Below, piece after piece: positions 8,429 through 16,948 of a DNA stretch of 64,000 nt; the first letter of the stretch is position 1, and the number at the start of each line of letters is the position of its first letter. This DNA is from an uncultured Bryobacteraceae bacterium (lineage in GTDB: Bacteria; Acidobacteriota; Terriglobia; Bryobacterales; Bryobacteraceae). Made by a program: the position numbers and the translations under genes. The stretch is taken from contig CALDSU010000015.1 of the NCBI GenBank assembly GCA_937924525.1, positions 62,001 to 126,000 of the forward strand. Reading direction: 5' to 3'. The notes beneath the pieces are model-generated. The model was not told the DNA's origin, did no database searches, and saw only the letters and a program-made list of their open reading frames with translations.

Positions 8429-10795
8429 TCAGCCGATGCGGTCCAGCAGATCCCGGATGCCTTTTTCTTCTTCTTTGTTCGGACCGTGCGCCAGCGCCGC
8501 CTGCAACTCCTCTTTCGCCCGGATCATGTCGCCCTTCTGGTGCAGGGCCATCCCCAGGTGATAGCGGTAGGTGGGGAATTTTGGCGATTGCGCCACGCAC
8601 TGCCGGAAGATCTGGATGGCGTCGTCGGGCAGGTTCTTCTTCAGGTAGATCAGGCCCAGCGTGTCGGCGACTTCGGGCACTTGCGGGAGCCGCTGCCTGG
8701 CCCGCTGCGCGTAGGTAAGCGCCAGATCCAGGTCGCCGCCCTGCATGTTGGCGATGATGAACGCGAGATTGTTGAGCGCAATTGCGTTCTCCGGCTCCAG
8801 GCGAATGGTGTCTTCGTACGCCTTCTTGGCCTCTTCCTTCCGGCCCGCGCCGTCCAGCAGGAGCGCCAGGGTGTTCAATACCAGCGCATTGGCGGGCAGC
8901 ACCTCCCGGGCCTTTTGCAGCGACGCGATCGCGCCTTCGATGTCCCCTTTCAGCCTCAACGTCTCGCCCAACCGGAGATGGATGTCCCCGGCCATCGGCG
9001 CCTTCTTGTCCAGCCGGTCAAGCAGCCAGTGATATTCAGCGATGGCCTCTTCGTAGCGCGCCGTGCGGGCCAGCAGGTTCGCCCGGGCCACGCGCAACTC
9101 GAGACGGGTGGGGAACTTGTCGACCTCCGCGGTCAGCACCTGCAAGGCGCGCGGCCCCTGGTTCTGGCTCATGATGGCTTCGATTTGGCCCATCAGCCCG
9201 CGGGCGTTGGCCGGATTCAGTTCGTAACACCGCCGGTAGTACTCCTCCGCCTCCCGAAAACGCTTCTCCATCACGTGCAGCAGGCCCATCTGGAAGAGCG
9301 CGTCCTTGTTGTTCGGCGATACGCGCAGCACGTCGGCCAGTTCCTGCCGGGCCCGGTCGCGGTTGCCCAGACCCAGGTTGGCCGCGGTGCGGATCAACCG
9401 GCTGGCCTGGTTGGACGGATCGAATTGCAGCGTTTCCTCGGCGGTCTTCAGCGCCTTGGAGAACTCGCGCTGCGACAACTCCACCTGCGCCAGGGCCACG
9501 CGCGCGGGCAAGTACTGCGGGCGCAACCGCACCGCCTCGGCGAACCGGGCGCGCGCGTTTTCCACCTCTCCTTTCAGCAGGAGCCCGCGTCCCAAATTAA
9601 AGTGGGCGACAAAATTATCCGGCGCGCGGCTCACCACCGTGCGCAACTGGCTGACGGCGCTCTCGATCTCGCCCTTGTCCAGCAGCAGGATGGCTTGGAG
9701 GGCCATCGCGTCGGCATCCTTCGGGTCCGCCTCGCGAATCTCGTCGTTAACCTTGCGGGCTTCGTCCCGCTTGCCCTGCGCCATGTAGACTTCGATCATG
9801 CGCTTTTTGTAAACGGTCGGGTTGCCGACTCCCGATTTGAGCCCCTCTTCGTACTGCCGGATGGCTTCCGCGCCGTCGCCAAGCCGGAAATAGAAATCGC
9901 CCGCCTTCTCGTAGGCCTGCGGATATTCCTTGGCGCGTTGCTTGAGCTGTTCGAGCACCTTGACGACCTCCTCGCGCTTCTTCAGGTCGTAGTAGTGCTG
10001 CGCCAGGTTCAGCAACAGCGCGTGTTCCTTGGGGTTATTCCGGATTTGCTCTCGCAATACCTGCTCGGCGTCATCCGGGCGGTTGAGAAACGCCCGCAGT
10101 AGAACATACAACTCGGCATAGCCGGCCAGAAAATGGGGATGGTTGGCCACCAGGCCGCGATAGAGCTTCTCGGCTTCGTCGAAACGCTTCTGGGTGATCA
10201 GCGCCCGGGCCAAATACGGGGTCAAATTGGTCTCATGGGGCTTGATCCGGTTGGCCGCCTCGAATTCGGCCACGGCTTTGGGCAATTCCTCGTTCACCAC
10301 GGAAGGCGTGTTGCGCCGCAACCCTTCCAGCGCTTCCACCAGATGGAGTCTGCCGCGGAGCCGATGGCCGTCAAAGGACTGCGGATCGGACAGTCTGCCC
10401 AACAAGTCCTCCGCGTCCTTCTTCACCTGCCGATCCATCCGGTGCTCGAGATAGGCAAAGTAGATGTCCAGCAGGTGGATCTGACTTTCCCGCTTTTGCG
10501 GACTTCCATCCGGAAGCAGCTCGTTGGCGCGCCGCAACGGCGCCACCGCCGCCACCGGAATGGGCTCCTGGGCAAGCCGTTTCAGTTCCGCCTTGGCCAG
10601 CCGGTAGTACGCCTCGCCGTAGCGACCGTCGGTCTGGATCGCCTTGCGATACATGATGATCGCTTCGCGCGTCTTTCCCTTCTCGAAGTAGCGGTTTCCG
10701 CTCTCGAGATACCGCGCCTTGACGACATTCGGGTCGCGGCTGCACGAGGTTGCGGCAGCGAGCGCCAGCAGAAACAACAGACAACGAATGATCAT
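8429..10795 (-). CDS. Large TPR-repeat lipoprotein
   Basis: The 788-residue protein starts with a hydrophobic signal ending in AAATSC, a lipobox that places the mature protein on a membrane facing the periplasm. Almost the whole remainder is tetratricopeptide repeats (for example YFEKGKTREAIIMYRKAIQ, LQFDPSNQASRLIRTAANL, KKAYEDTIRLEPENAIALNN, EVADTLGLIYLKKNLPDDAI), at least 15 units by eye. This is the architecture of the TPR lipoproteins found with exopolysaccharide/PEP-CTERM export (PrsT-like), but no such cluster adjoins it here. It may act as a scaffold for protein contacts in the envelope. The gene stands alone; 225 bases separate it from the upstream gene. Confidence 0.85.
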   Translation of the reverse strand: MIIRCLLFLLALAAATSCSRDPNVVKARYLESGNRYFEKGKTREAIIMYRKAIQTDGRYGEAYYRLAKAELKRLAQEPIPVAAVAPLRRANELLPDGSPQKRESQIHLLDIYFAYLEHRMDRQVKKDAEDLLGRLSDPQSFDGHRLRGRLHLVEALEGLRRNTPSVVNEELPKAVAEFEAANRIKPHETNLTPYLARALITQKRFDEAEKLYRGLVANHPHFLAGYAELYVLLRAFLNRPDDAEQVLREQIRNNPKEHALLLNLAQHYYDLKKREEVVKVLEQLKQRAKEYPQAYEKAGDFYFRLGDGAEAIRQYEEGLKSGVGNPTVYKKRMIEVYMAQGKRDEARKVNDEIREADPKDADAMALQAILLLDKGEIESAVSQLRTVVSRAPDNFVAHFNLGRGLLLKGEVENARARFAEAVRLRPQYLPARVALAQVELSQREFSKALKTAEETLQFDPSNQASRLIRTAANLGLGNRDRARQELADVLRVSPNNKDALFQMGLLHVMEKRFREAEEYYRRCYELNPANARGLMGQIEAIMSQNQGPRALQVLTAEVDKFPTRLELRVARANLLARTARYEEAIAEYHWLLDRLDKKAPMAGDIHLRLGETLRLKGDIEGAIASLQKAREVLPANALVLNTLALLLDGAGRKEEAKKAYEDTIRLEPENAIALNNLAFIIANMQGGDLDLALTYAQRARQRLPQVPEVADTLGLIYLKKNLPDDAIQIFRQCVAQSPKFPTYRYHLGMALHQKGDMIRAKEELQAALAHGPNKEEEKGIRDLLDRIG

Positions 10796-11020
10796 GGCGA
10801 CAGCCTCCGGCTGAAGTCACATTGCGACATTTCCCATAGTTCAGCACAACCCCCGCGAGAGTGGCAATGCGGGGGACGCCGGGAATGGCCACGCGCCGGA
10901 AGGCCGTACGCGCCCAAGGCTCTACGCGGCCATCAGAACCGAGGACAGACCCCCTTTCCATCAGGGAGCAGTGCGGAATCAACGATTGGCGGTGTCCGTT
11001 CCCGGCTTTTCCCTCACCGT

Positions 11021-11491
11021 CTACGCGAGCGGTTTGTACCAGCGCACCGAGGAGGCCACAATCTGGAATCCTTCCCGGGCGTACAGCGCGTTGCCCACGG
11101 CATTGTCCTGGAGACATTCCAGGTGGACGCCCACGCCGCCCAGCGCGCGGAAGTGCGCCATCATCCCGTTCAGCATTTGCCGCCCGTATCCTTTTCCCTG
11201 GCAGCGCGGATCGACCGCCAGCAGGTCGATGTAGCCGAGGCCCGAAGCTTCCTCGTAAGTGCCGGTGGCCGCCGCCACGATCGTTCCCTCCGCCTCGCCT
11301 ACCAACACAAGCTGCGTCTGCCAGACCTTTTCGAGCCGCAGTTTCCAGCGTTGCTTCCAATCGCAGCCCTTCGGCGCGCCATACCGTTCGTCGAACTTCC
11401 TGAGCCACGTGATCGGTCCGAACGCCTCGGTAATCAACCTCTCGAGCACGGGCAGATCGTCCGGGCGGGCCAGGCGGAATGATAGGGACAT
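11021..11491 (-). CDS. GNAT family N-acetyltransferase
   Basis: The 156-residue protein has the GNAT fold order: N-terminal FRLARPDDLPVLERLI, central strands LVLVGEAEGTIVAAAT and YIDLLAVDPRCQGKGYG, where QGKGYG is the acetyl-CoA pyrophosphate loop, and C-terminal VGVHLECLQDNAVGNALYA followed by REGFQIV. It transfers an acetyl group to an unknown amine. The start lies 3 bases after the stop of the frameshifted hydrolase, so both were one transcription unit. Confidence 0.9.
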   Translation of the reverse strand: MSLSFRLARPDDLPVLERLITEAFGPITWLRKFDERYGAPKGCDWKQRWKLRLEKVWQTQLVLVGEAEGTIVAAATGTYEEASGLGYIDLLAVDPRCQGKGYGRQMLNGMMAHFRALGGVGVHLECLQDNAVGNALYAREGFQIVASSVRWYKPLA

Positions 11492-11494
11492 GGG

Positions 11495-13060
11495 CTAGCG
11501 GGCTCCTCGCACGGGCTGAAAATTCAGATGCCGGTCAAGGAAAGGAAACGCGTCCACGGCATGCGCCTCGTGGCTGCCGGCGTGGCGCGACATCCGCGCC
11601 TTCTCGGGGATTCCCAGTTGGCGGTAGAGTTCCTCGACCCGCAGCAGTTCGATCGCGGGGAAGCGCCGCGGTTCCATCACGACGCCATCGGTAGCCCCGT
11701 GTTCGGCCATGAACGCGCGGGGCGCCACCATCATCGCCATTTCCGAATGGGTGAACCGGTTCAGCACGCCCCAATTATACGGGTCGATGTACGGGTAGAA
11801 CAGGTACGAGGTGGTTTGCGAGGGATCGGTGGTCTTCAGCGTGTCGTCGTTGTAGTGGGCGGTGCAGATCACCACCTGGAAACGCGGCTCGGCGGGGCCC
11901 ACCCGCAGCGAGGTATAGCCGCCGTAGGAGAGCCCCCAGAAGGCGGCTCGCGTGGCGTCGGCGAACGGCATGGTCGCCAGGAAATCCAGCGCGCGCCCCA
12001 TCTTGACCACCTCGAGGCCGACCCGGCAACTTCGCCACCAGGTGCGACCGGCGGGCCAGGCGGCTGCGCTCTTCGGACTGTTGCACGGACATCATGGGCG
12101 CAAACACCACGTACCCGCGCTCGGCGAGTTTCTTCCCAAACTGGTTGTACAGCGCCTCGTTCTGCGGGGTGGTCCGCACGCCCAGCGCATCCTCCGGAAG
12201 GTTGCCGTAGCCGTGCTGGGTGAACACCACGGGACGCTTTTCGCCGGCGCGAACTTCTTTGGGCGCTAACAGAATCCCGTAGACGTGCACCCCGTCGTAC
12301 ACGCGCAACTGAAGTCGGTGCCCGGTAAAGCCCGGTTCGTCGTAAAGCGGCGCGGATGCGGCCTCGAAAGGGCCATCGGGTTCCGGATAACGTCCGATCA
12401 AATTGGGAAAGGCCTCCACCTTGGGCCGCACCCAGCGCTGGTAGGCCATCCGGTTCGGCCAACTGCGGTCGTTGATCCAGGGTTGCGAGAACACGCGGCG
12501 CTGGGTGAAGTAGGGCGTGAACACGACGAACCCTTCCTGGGTCAGGCGGCGGGCCATCTGCGCCGCGGCGGGCAGACGCCTGGTGACTCCGGCCCGGTCC
12601 GCCGCCGAATGCGTGGCGTCCGGAATCACCACCAGCGCCGGAAACGGCCCCGGCCCGGCGGGGGTGAACAACAAACCGTACTCTCGCACCGCCTGGCCTG
12701 CCGTCGGCGCAATCGTTCCGGTGCGGAGTATCGGCCAAGAAAGCAGTTCCACGCGGTAGGCGCCAGTGTGACCCAACTCTTCGGACTCCGGCGCGGGCGG
12801 CGTGAACGGGTCGGTGGCTCCGATCATCTCCCGGAGCGCGGCGCGGCGCGCGCCCGCGGAAGCGCGCAGGTCCGCCGCCTCCATGCTGGCCAGTTTCCAG
12901 GCGCGGCGGGCGGCGGCGGCCGCGATTGCTCCTTCGTAATCGGTTCACCGTACTGGCGCGCCACCATGTCCTCCGGAAAACTCCAGGCTTTAGTGTTGGG
13001 CAACGGCGGTTGCGCGGCGGCCAGCGCGCCGCAGGCCGCCAGCCCGGCGACCCGAAGCAT
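11495..13060 (-). pseudogene. Exported alpha/beta hydrolase (dienelactone hydrolase/acetylxylan esterase-like), two frameshifts
   Basis: The gene should start at the ATG at 13060 (signal peptide MLRVAGLAACGALAAAQ). It reads to ARQYGEP, loses one base near 12942, and continues in another frame as DYEGAIAAAAARRAWKLAS up to SHLVAKLP. One extra base in the CCC run at 12022-12024 then shifts the frame again to VGLEVVKMGRALDFLATMPF. The catalytic elbow GLSYGGY and the C-terminal histidine region RHAGSHEAHA are both present. Apart from the two shifts the three pieces join without loss, giving about 520 residues of a large secreted esterase/peptidase-like hydrolase. A TACACT box at 13073-13068 ends 7 bases before the ATG. 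The shifts may be real mutations or sequencing errors. Confidence 0.75.
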
Positions 13061-13067
13061 CGAGCCG

Positions 13068-13073
13068 AGTGTA
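13068..13073 (-). promoter_or_regulatory. Putative -10 element, leaderless start of the alpha/beta hydrolase gene
   Basis: On the minus strand the sequence reads TACACT, then seven bases, then the ATG at 13060. A transcript started by this box would begin at or next to the start codon. No Shine-Dalgarno sequence lies in the seven bases. Confidence 0.45.
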
Positions 13074-13165
13074 TGCCTGAAGCCGCCGTCCGCGCACAAG
13101 CCCCCGTACGGCCGCGAGCCGCGCATCCGCCGCGCCGCCGCGTTACACTCGCGCTGGAGCAGAGG

Positions 13166-13810
13166 ATGCGGATCATTGATCTCAGCCACCCCTTGGACGC
13201 TGCCACGCCCGTTTACCCGGGCGATCCGCCCCTGCAGCTTACCCGCCTGATGTCGGCGGGAGCGGCAGGCGCGCCGTACACTCTGCACGCCATCGCGACC
13301 ACGCTGCACGCGGGCACGCATGCGGACGCTCCGGCCCATTTCCTGCCGGGAGGGCCTTCCATTGAGCAGGTCCCGTTGGAATATTGCGTGGGCCAAGCGG
13401 TCCGTATTCCTCTGCCAGGAGCTGTGGAAACAGGCTTCATCGGCGCCGCCGACTTGCAGCCCTTCGAGGCGCGTCTTCACAAGTTCCGCCGAGCCGTGCT
13501 CCACACCGGCTGGAGCGCCGCGTGGGGAACCGCGCGTTACTTCTCCGCGCATCCCGTCCTCACCGAAGAGGCGGCGGCATACCTGGCGGAGTCCTGCGGG
13601 CTGCGTGCGCTAGGTCTGGATTTTCCCTCGCCGGACCAGTCCCCTTTCCCGGCGCACCCGGTGCTGTTGCGGGCCGGCGTCCTCCTGGTCGAGAATCTGC
13701 GCGGCCTAGAACAAGTCCCGGATGTGTTCGAGTGGATTGTGCTGCCCCTGGCTCTGCGCGGCCTGGAAGCGTCGCCCGTGCGCGCGGTAGCGGTGGTGCG
13801 GGAGACTTGA
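13166..13810 (+). CDS. Cyclase family protein (kynurenine formamidase-like hydrolase)
   Basis: The ATG at 13166 follows GGAGCAGAGG and gives 214 residues beginning MRIIDLSHPLD. The family signature HAGTHADAPAHFLPGG (pattern HxGTHxDxPxH) supplies metal-binding His and Asp residues. Near the C-terminus LLVENLRGLEQVP matches the conserved active-site Glu/Asn region. Relatives hydrolyse N-formylkynurenine, isatin or other cyclic amides; no kynurenine pathway genes are nearby, so the substrate is open. A TACACT box at 13144-13149 lies 16 bases upstream. The start is about 105 bases from that of the divergent hydrolase pseudogene. Confidence 0.88.
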   Translation: MRIIDLSHPLDAATPVYPGDPPLQLTRLMSAGAAGAPYTLHAIATTLHAGTHADAPAHFLPGGPSIEQVPLEYCVGQAVRIPLPGAVETGFIGAADLQPFEARLHKFRRAVLHTGWSAAWGTARYFSAHPVLTEEAAAYLAESCGLRALGLDFPSPDQSPFPAHPVLLRAGVLLVENLRGLEQVPDVFEWIVLPLALRGLEASPVRAVAVVRET

Positions 13811-13867
13811 GTCATCAAGAGCGGCGATTCCCGGAAACTATCGGGAGACCAAGAGAGGGGCCCATTG

Positions 13868-14177
13868 ATGACCCGGATCGAGGCGTTGAATTACCGCTGC
13901 CTGCGCTACGTGACGCGGTCATTGTCGCCGATGCGCATGCTCGCGGGTCCGAACGGCAGCGGCAAGACTACCTTCCTCGACGTGCTCGCCTTTCTGGGCC
14001 GCTTGGTTTCCGAGGGTTTGGAAAGCGCGAGTGGCGGAGCGCACCCGGAATCCGCTGGATCTGGTTTGGTCGCGGAAGCCCGGGGTGGTAGAGCTGGCCT
14101 TGGAGGCGAGAATTCCCGAGCCGTTCGGGCAACGCCTCAAGCAGCTTAGGGGATCTGTTTGCCTCCGGGATCCTCGC
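13868..14177 (+). pseudogene. Truncated, frameshifted AAA ATPase (OLD/AAA_21-like), N-terminal stump
   Basis: The reading starts MTRIEALNYRCLRYV and contains the Walker A motif AGPNGSGKTTFLDVL at about residues 30-44, as in AAA_15/AAA_21 and OLD-type ATPases. After SEGLESA a single-base frameshift near 14030 moves the coding sense to the next frame (VAERTRNPLDLVWSRKPGVV, then ELALEARIPEPFGQRLKQLR). About 90 residues of the family can be followed, then the similarity stops. The Walker B, signature and C-terminal parts are missing, and the next gene follows directly. A large internal deletion plus the frameshift must have destroyed the protein. An earlier in-frame ATG at 13865 is also possible. 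Confidence 0.72.
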
Positions 14178-14792
14178 ATGAGCCTCTTGGACCCGATTGT
14201 CCTGACCGCGGACAAGAACACCCCGGCGGCGATCGGCGGACTGCTGAGCCGGCCTCGAACTCTGGGAATCCGTGCGACTCCAGCGACCCGCATCGTCGTT
14301 CATCCGCGCCGCGACCCCGCCGTCCTGCGCGACGGCCACAATCTAGTTCGCCAGTTTGTGGACCAAGCCCGGTTCTGTCTCGTGGTGTTCGACCGCGAAG
14401 GCAGTGGCGAGCTGAACCGGAACAGCGTTGAACTGGAACAGACCGTGCAAAGCCGGCTGGACGCGAGCGGCTGGAGGGATCGGTCGGCGGTGGTTGTCAT
14501 CGATCCCGAACTGGAAGTCTGGGTTTGGAGCGATTCTCCCGTCGTCGCGGAAGTGCTGGGTTGGAAGGATCGGAACTTGCGCGAGTGGCTGGCGGCCAAC
14601 GCGCTTTTCCCCGCAGGAGCCCGGAAGCCGCCCCGGCCCAAAGAGGCAGTCGAGGCCGCCCTGCGCGCGTCGCGGACAAGCCGTTCGTCAGCGCTCTACT
14701 CCGACCTGGCGAGACGGGTCAGTTTTCGCAGCTGTGCGGACCCTGTCTTCGCCAGATTACGCTCCTGCCTGGCGGCGTGGTTTCCCGCCTGA
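14178..14792 (+). CDS. TOPRIM-like small protein (MAD4/DUF4276-like) of an ATPase pair
   Basis: The intact reading from the ATG at 14178 gives 204 residues starting MSLLDPIVLTADKNTPAAIG. Acidic motifs stand at the ends of hydrophobic strands: FCLVVFDREGSG and VVVIDPELEVWVWS. This fits the TOPRIM-like layout of the small proteins encoded beside AAA ATPases in several defence systems. The sequence resembles the family named MAD4 in methylation-associated defence systems; I make that match from memory, so it is tentative. The C-terminal region PRPKEAVEAALRASR and RVSFRSCADPVFARL looks conserved. Its ATPase partner upstream is a stump, so the system is probably dead. The start lacks a strong ribosome binding site, as expected for a translationally coupled second gene. 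Confidence 0.65.
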   Translation: MSLLDPIVLTADKNTPAAIGGLLSRPRTLGIRATPATRIVVHPRRDPAVLRDGHNLVRQFVDQARFCLVVFDREGSGELNRNSVELEQTVQSRLDASGWRDRSAVVVIDPELEVWVWSDSPVVAEVLGWKDRNLREWLAANALFPAGARKPPRPKEAVEAALRASRTSRSSALYSDLARRVSFRSCADPVFARLRSCLAAWFPA

Positions 14793-14794
14793 AG

Positions 14795-15898
14795 CTACAG
14801 CTCCAGCGGAAACGTGAACAGATTTTCCACGCCGTTTTCGCGAACCACGTAGTTGTCCTCGAGTCGCACGCCGCCCTGCATGGCCATCGAGTAAAGGCCG
14901 GGTTCGAGCGTGAACAAGTCTCCCACTTCAAACACGTCGTCGCTGCCCGGAATCAGGCGGGGCGCTTCATGCCCGTGGTGGCCGATCCCATGGCCGAGAT
15001 GATGCCAGAAACTCTGCTCGCCCCAAGCCGGCTCATCGAGGAACGCCTTGATTTCCAGGTACAGAGCGCGCGCCGAAAGGCCAGGTCTCACCTTAGCCTC
15101 CGCCATCTTGAGCGCCGCATGCACGCGTTCCCAGGCCTTGTATTGAAGGTCGGTGGGACTGCCTGCGGCGAACGTGCGGCAAGTGTCGCCGGCGTAGATG
15201 GCCGTCTCAGGGAACAGGTCGAGGATATACAGATCGCCGGCCTGGATCTGCCGCGGCGTGGGCGGACCGCCCCCGCGCACGCCGCGCTCGCCGGTGGCGA
15301 AATCGCCAGGGAAACTTACGGCGGTTCCCGCCTCGCGGCACAGGGCTGCATACATCTCGTTGTAGACGTCGATTTCGGTCAGGCCCGGCGCGATGGTGGC
15401 CTTCGCGGCCGCGTACGCCACGTGGTTCAACCGCAGGGCGCGGCGAATCTCCTCGATTTCGTCCTCCTCCTTCTTTTTTCGGAGCCGGAGCACCGCGCGG
15501 TGGGCGTTCTCCAGACCCAGGCCGTCCAGCGCCGTCGCCAACTCCAACGGCAGCCGGCCCTTCTCGGTAGCGCACACGGAGACGCCGGAGAATCGCCCGA
15601 GCGCGTCGCGCAGCAACGCCGCCGCATCCCCCGCGAGGTCATCGACCACCCGGGCGGTAGAGTAGGTCTCCAGCGCGATCACTTCACCGGCAGCCGCCTC
15701 GCCGGCTGCGGCGGTCATGACGAACGAACGTCCGTCCTGGCTGAGCGCGAAAACCGTGGGAACCTCCGCCGGTCCCAGCAGGCCGCTGAAATAGTAGACC
15801 GTCCGGTAGTTGGCGGTGAGGAACAAGTCCCACCGGTTCTCCTCCATCACGCGGAGGAGCCGTTGTTGCCGTGCGCGGCACCCTTGCAAGGTCAGCAT
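14795..15898 (-). CDS. M24 family Xaa-Pro peptidase
   Basis: The 367-residue protein has the creatinase/aminopeptidase P layout: an N-terminal domain (WDLFLTANYRTVYYFSG) and a C-terminal pita-bread domain. Metal ligands are visible in LYILDLFPE and IYAGDTCRTF (two Asp), HHLGHGIGHHGHE (His), FTLEPGLYS (Glu) and GGVRLEDNYVV (Glu). It should remove N-terminal residues next to proline, using two Mn or Co ions, in the cytosol. The ATG at 15898 lies 4 bases after the stop of the upstream amidohydrolase, so they form an operon. It ends 2 bases from the convergent TOPRIM-like gene. Confidence 0.92.
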   Translation of the reverse strand: MLTLQGCRARQQRLLRVMEENRWDLFLTANYRTVYYFSGLLGPAEVPTVFALSQDGRSFVMTAAAGEAAAGEVIALETYSTARVVDDLAGDAAALLRDALGRFSGVSVCATEKGRLPLELATALDGLGLENAHRAVLRLRKKKEEDEIEEIRRALRLNHVAYAAAKATIAPGLTEIDVYNEMYAALCREAGTAVSFPGDFATGERGVRGGGPPTPRQIQAGDLYILDLFPETAIYAGDTCRTFAAGSPTDLQYKAWERVHAALKMAEAKVRPGLSARALYLEIKAFLDEPAWGEQSFWHHLGHGIGHHGHEAPRLIPGSDDVFEVGDLFTLEPGLYSMAMQGGVRLEDNYVVRENGVENLFTFPLEL

Positions 15899-15902
15899 AA
15901 GA

Positions 15903-16751
15903 TTACTCGATCCCCAGAATTTTCAATGAATCGCGGTAAAACATCGCTTCCATCTTGTCCATGTTCAGGCGCGGAAGCGCCGTGCCCTCGAGCATGTTGT
16001 TCAGGCTCCGCATGCCCTCCAGCGACGCGTCCACGGTCGTAAACGGGTAGTCGCTGCCGAACAGCACTTTGTCCCAGACACCGTACTCCTGTACGAGCAT
16101 CAAGGAGTGATAAAGCTGGAACGGGCGGTAGTGCAGCGCCGAGCAATCCGCGTATACGTTGGGATGCTTACGGATGGTGACCACGCACTCGCCCTCGTAG
16201 GGATGGGCGAGGTGGGCCAGAATCAGGCGCACTTCCGGCCAGCGCGCCGCCACGTCGTCCAGCAGCCGAGGCAGCGTGCACTCCAGGGGAGCCTTGTCGA
16301 TGAAGGTGGTGCCGGTGTGCAGCAGCACAGGAAGGTGGTGTTTTGTGGCGTACGCCCAGAGGAAGTCCAATTCGGGCTGATTGGGCTTGAAGCCGGCGTA
16401 CATGGAAAGAAGCTTGATCCCCTTGCACTTCAGGTCCTGGTGCCCCTCGATCAGTTCGTCATGCCAGCCGCGCTGGGTGGGGTCGACCGACAAGAAGGGG
16501 ATCAGTTTGTCGGGATGAGCGGCGGCATAGGCGACGACGTCCCGGTCGGGGACCCACACTCCGGAAAGCCGGGCTTTGCCGCCGAACACAATGGTTTTGT
16601 CACAGGTACGGGCGCCGGCGGCGTATTCCTCCCAGCGGACGGTCAGATCCACTTCGACGCCGGCGCGGGCGCGTTTGGATTGGGTCACGAAGTCGTCGGT
16701 GAAATGCTCCGGATAGCGGAACAGGTGGGAATGCACGTCAATGAGGGGCAC
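15903..16751 (-). CDS. Amidohydrolase-2 family protein (TIM-barrel decarboxylase/hydrolase type)
   Basis: The 282-residue protein starts MPLIDVHSHLF with the HxH metal site at residues 7-9. It has further ligands in PVLLHTGTTF, LILAHLAHP and VLFGSDYPF, the classic amidohydrolase-2 pattern of lactonases and ACMSD-type decarboxylases. No signal peptide is present, so it works in the cytosol. It is the first gene of an operon with the M24 peptidase; a catabolic role for a small peptide or amide is conceivable but not shown. A TTGGCG/TAGCTT pair with 18-base spacing lies upstream of the ATG. Confidence 0.88.
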   Translation of the reverse strand: MPLIDVHSHLFRYPEHFTDDFVTQSKRARAGVEVDLTVRWEEYAAGARTCDKTIVFGGKARLSGVWVPDRDVVAYAAAHPDKLIPFLSVDPTQRGWHDELIEGHQDLKCKGIKLLSMYAGFKPNQPELDFLWAYATKHHLPVLLHTGTTFIDKAPLECTLPRLLDDVAARWPEVRLILAHLAHPYEGECVVTIRKHPNVYADCSALHYRPFQLYHSLMLVQEYGVWDKVLFGSDYPFTTVDASLEGMRSLNNMLEGTALPRLNMDKMEAMFYRDSLKILGIE

Positions 16752-16892
16752 GGATTTAAGCTATCACTGGCGAGGCGGATTCGCCAAGGCGGCGCCGGAC
16801 AGCGCTCGCCTCGGGCGTCCGGGAGGGTCGCCGGAGGTTCGGGAACTTTCTGAAACCTGCCTCCGGCCTGTCGCGTCTACCGGGGCGCAGCC

Positions 16893-16922
16893 TTGACGGT
16901 CTTGAAACAAGGGCCCTACAAT
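16893..16922 (+). promoter_or_regulatory. Sigma-70-type promoter of the GWxTD gene
   Basis: TTGACG at 16893-16898 and TACAAT at 16917-16922 are separated by 18 bases. Transcription would start near 16929, about 20 bases before the ATG at 16949. The region is the 197-base gap between two divergent genes. Confidence 0.6.
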
Positions 16923-16948
16923 CTAGGAAGGATTCGAAGCAGACGGCC

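Noticed and set aside
8429-10795. PEP-CTERM/exopolysaccharide export cluster around the TPR lipoprotein
   Set aside because: The neighbours (unknown barrel protein, GNAT, hydrolase) include no EpsH, PrsK or PrsR genes, so only the resemblance of the TPR protein is left.
12022-12024. Programmed ribosomal frameshift in the alpha/beta hydrolase
   Set aside because: No X XXY YYZ heptamer or convincing downstream structure; the gene has a second, different lesion.
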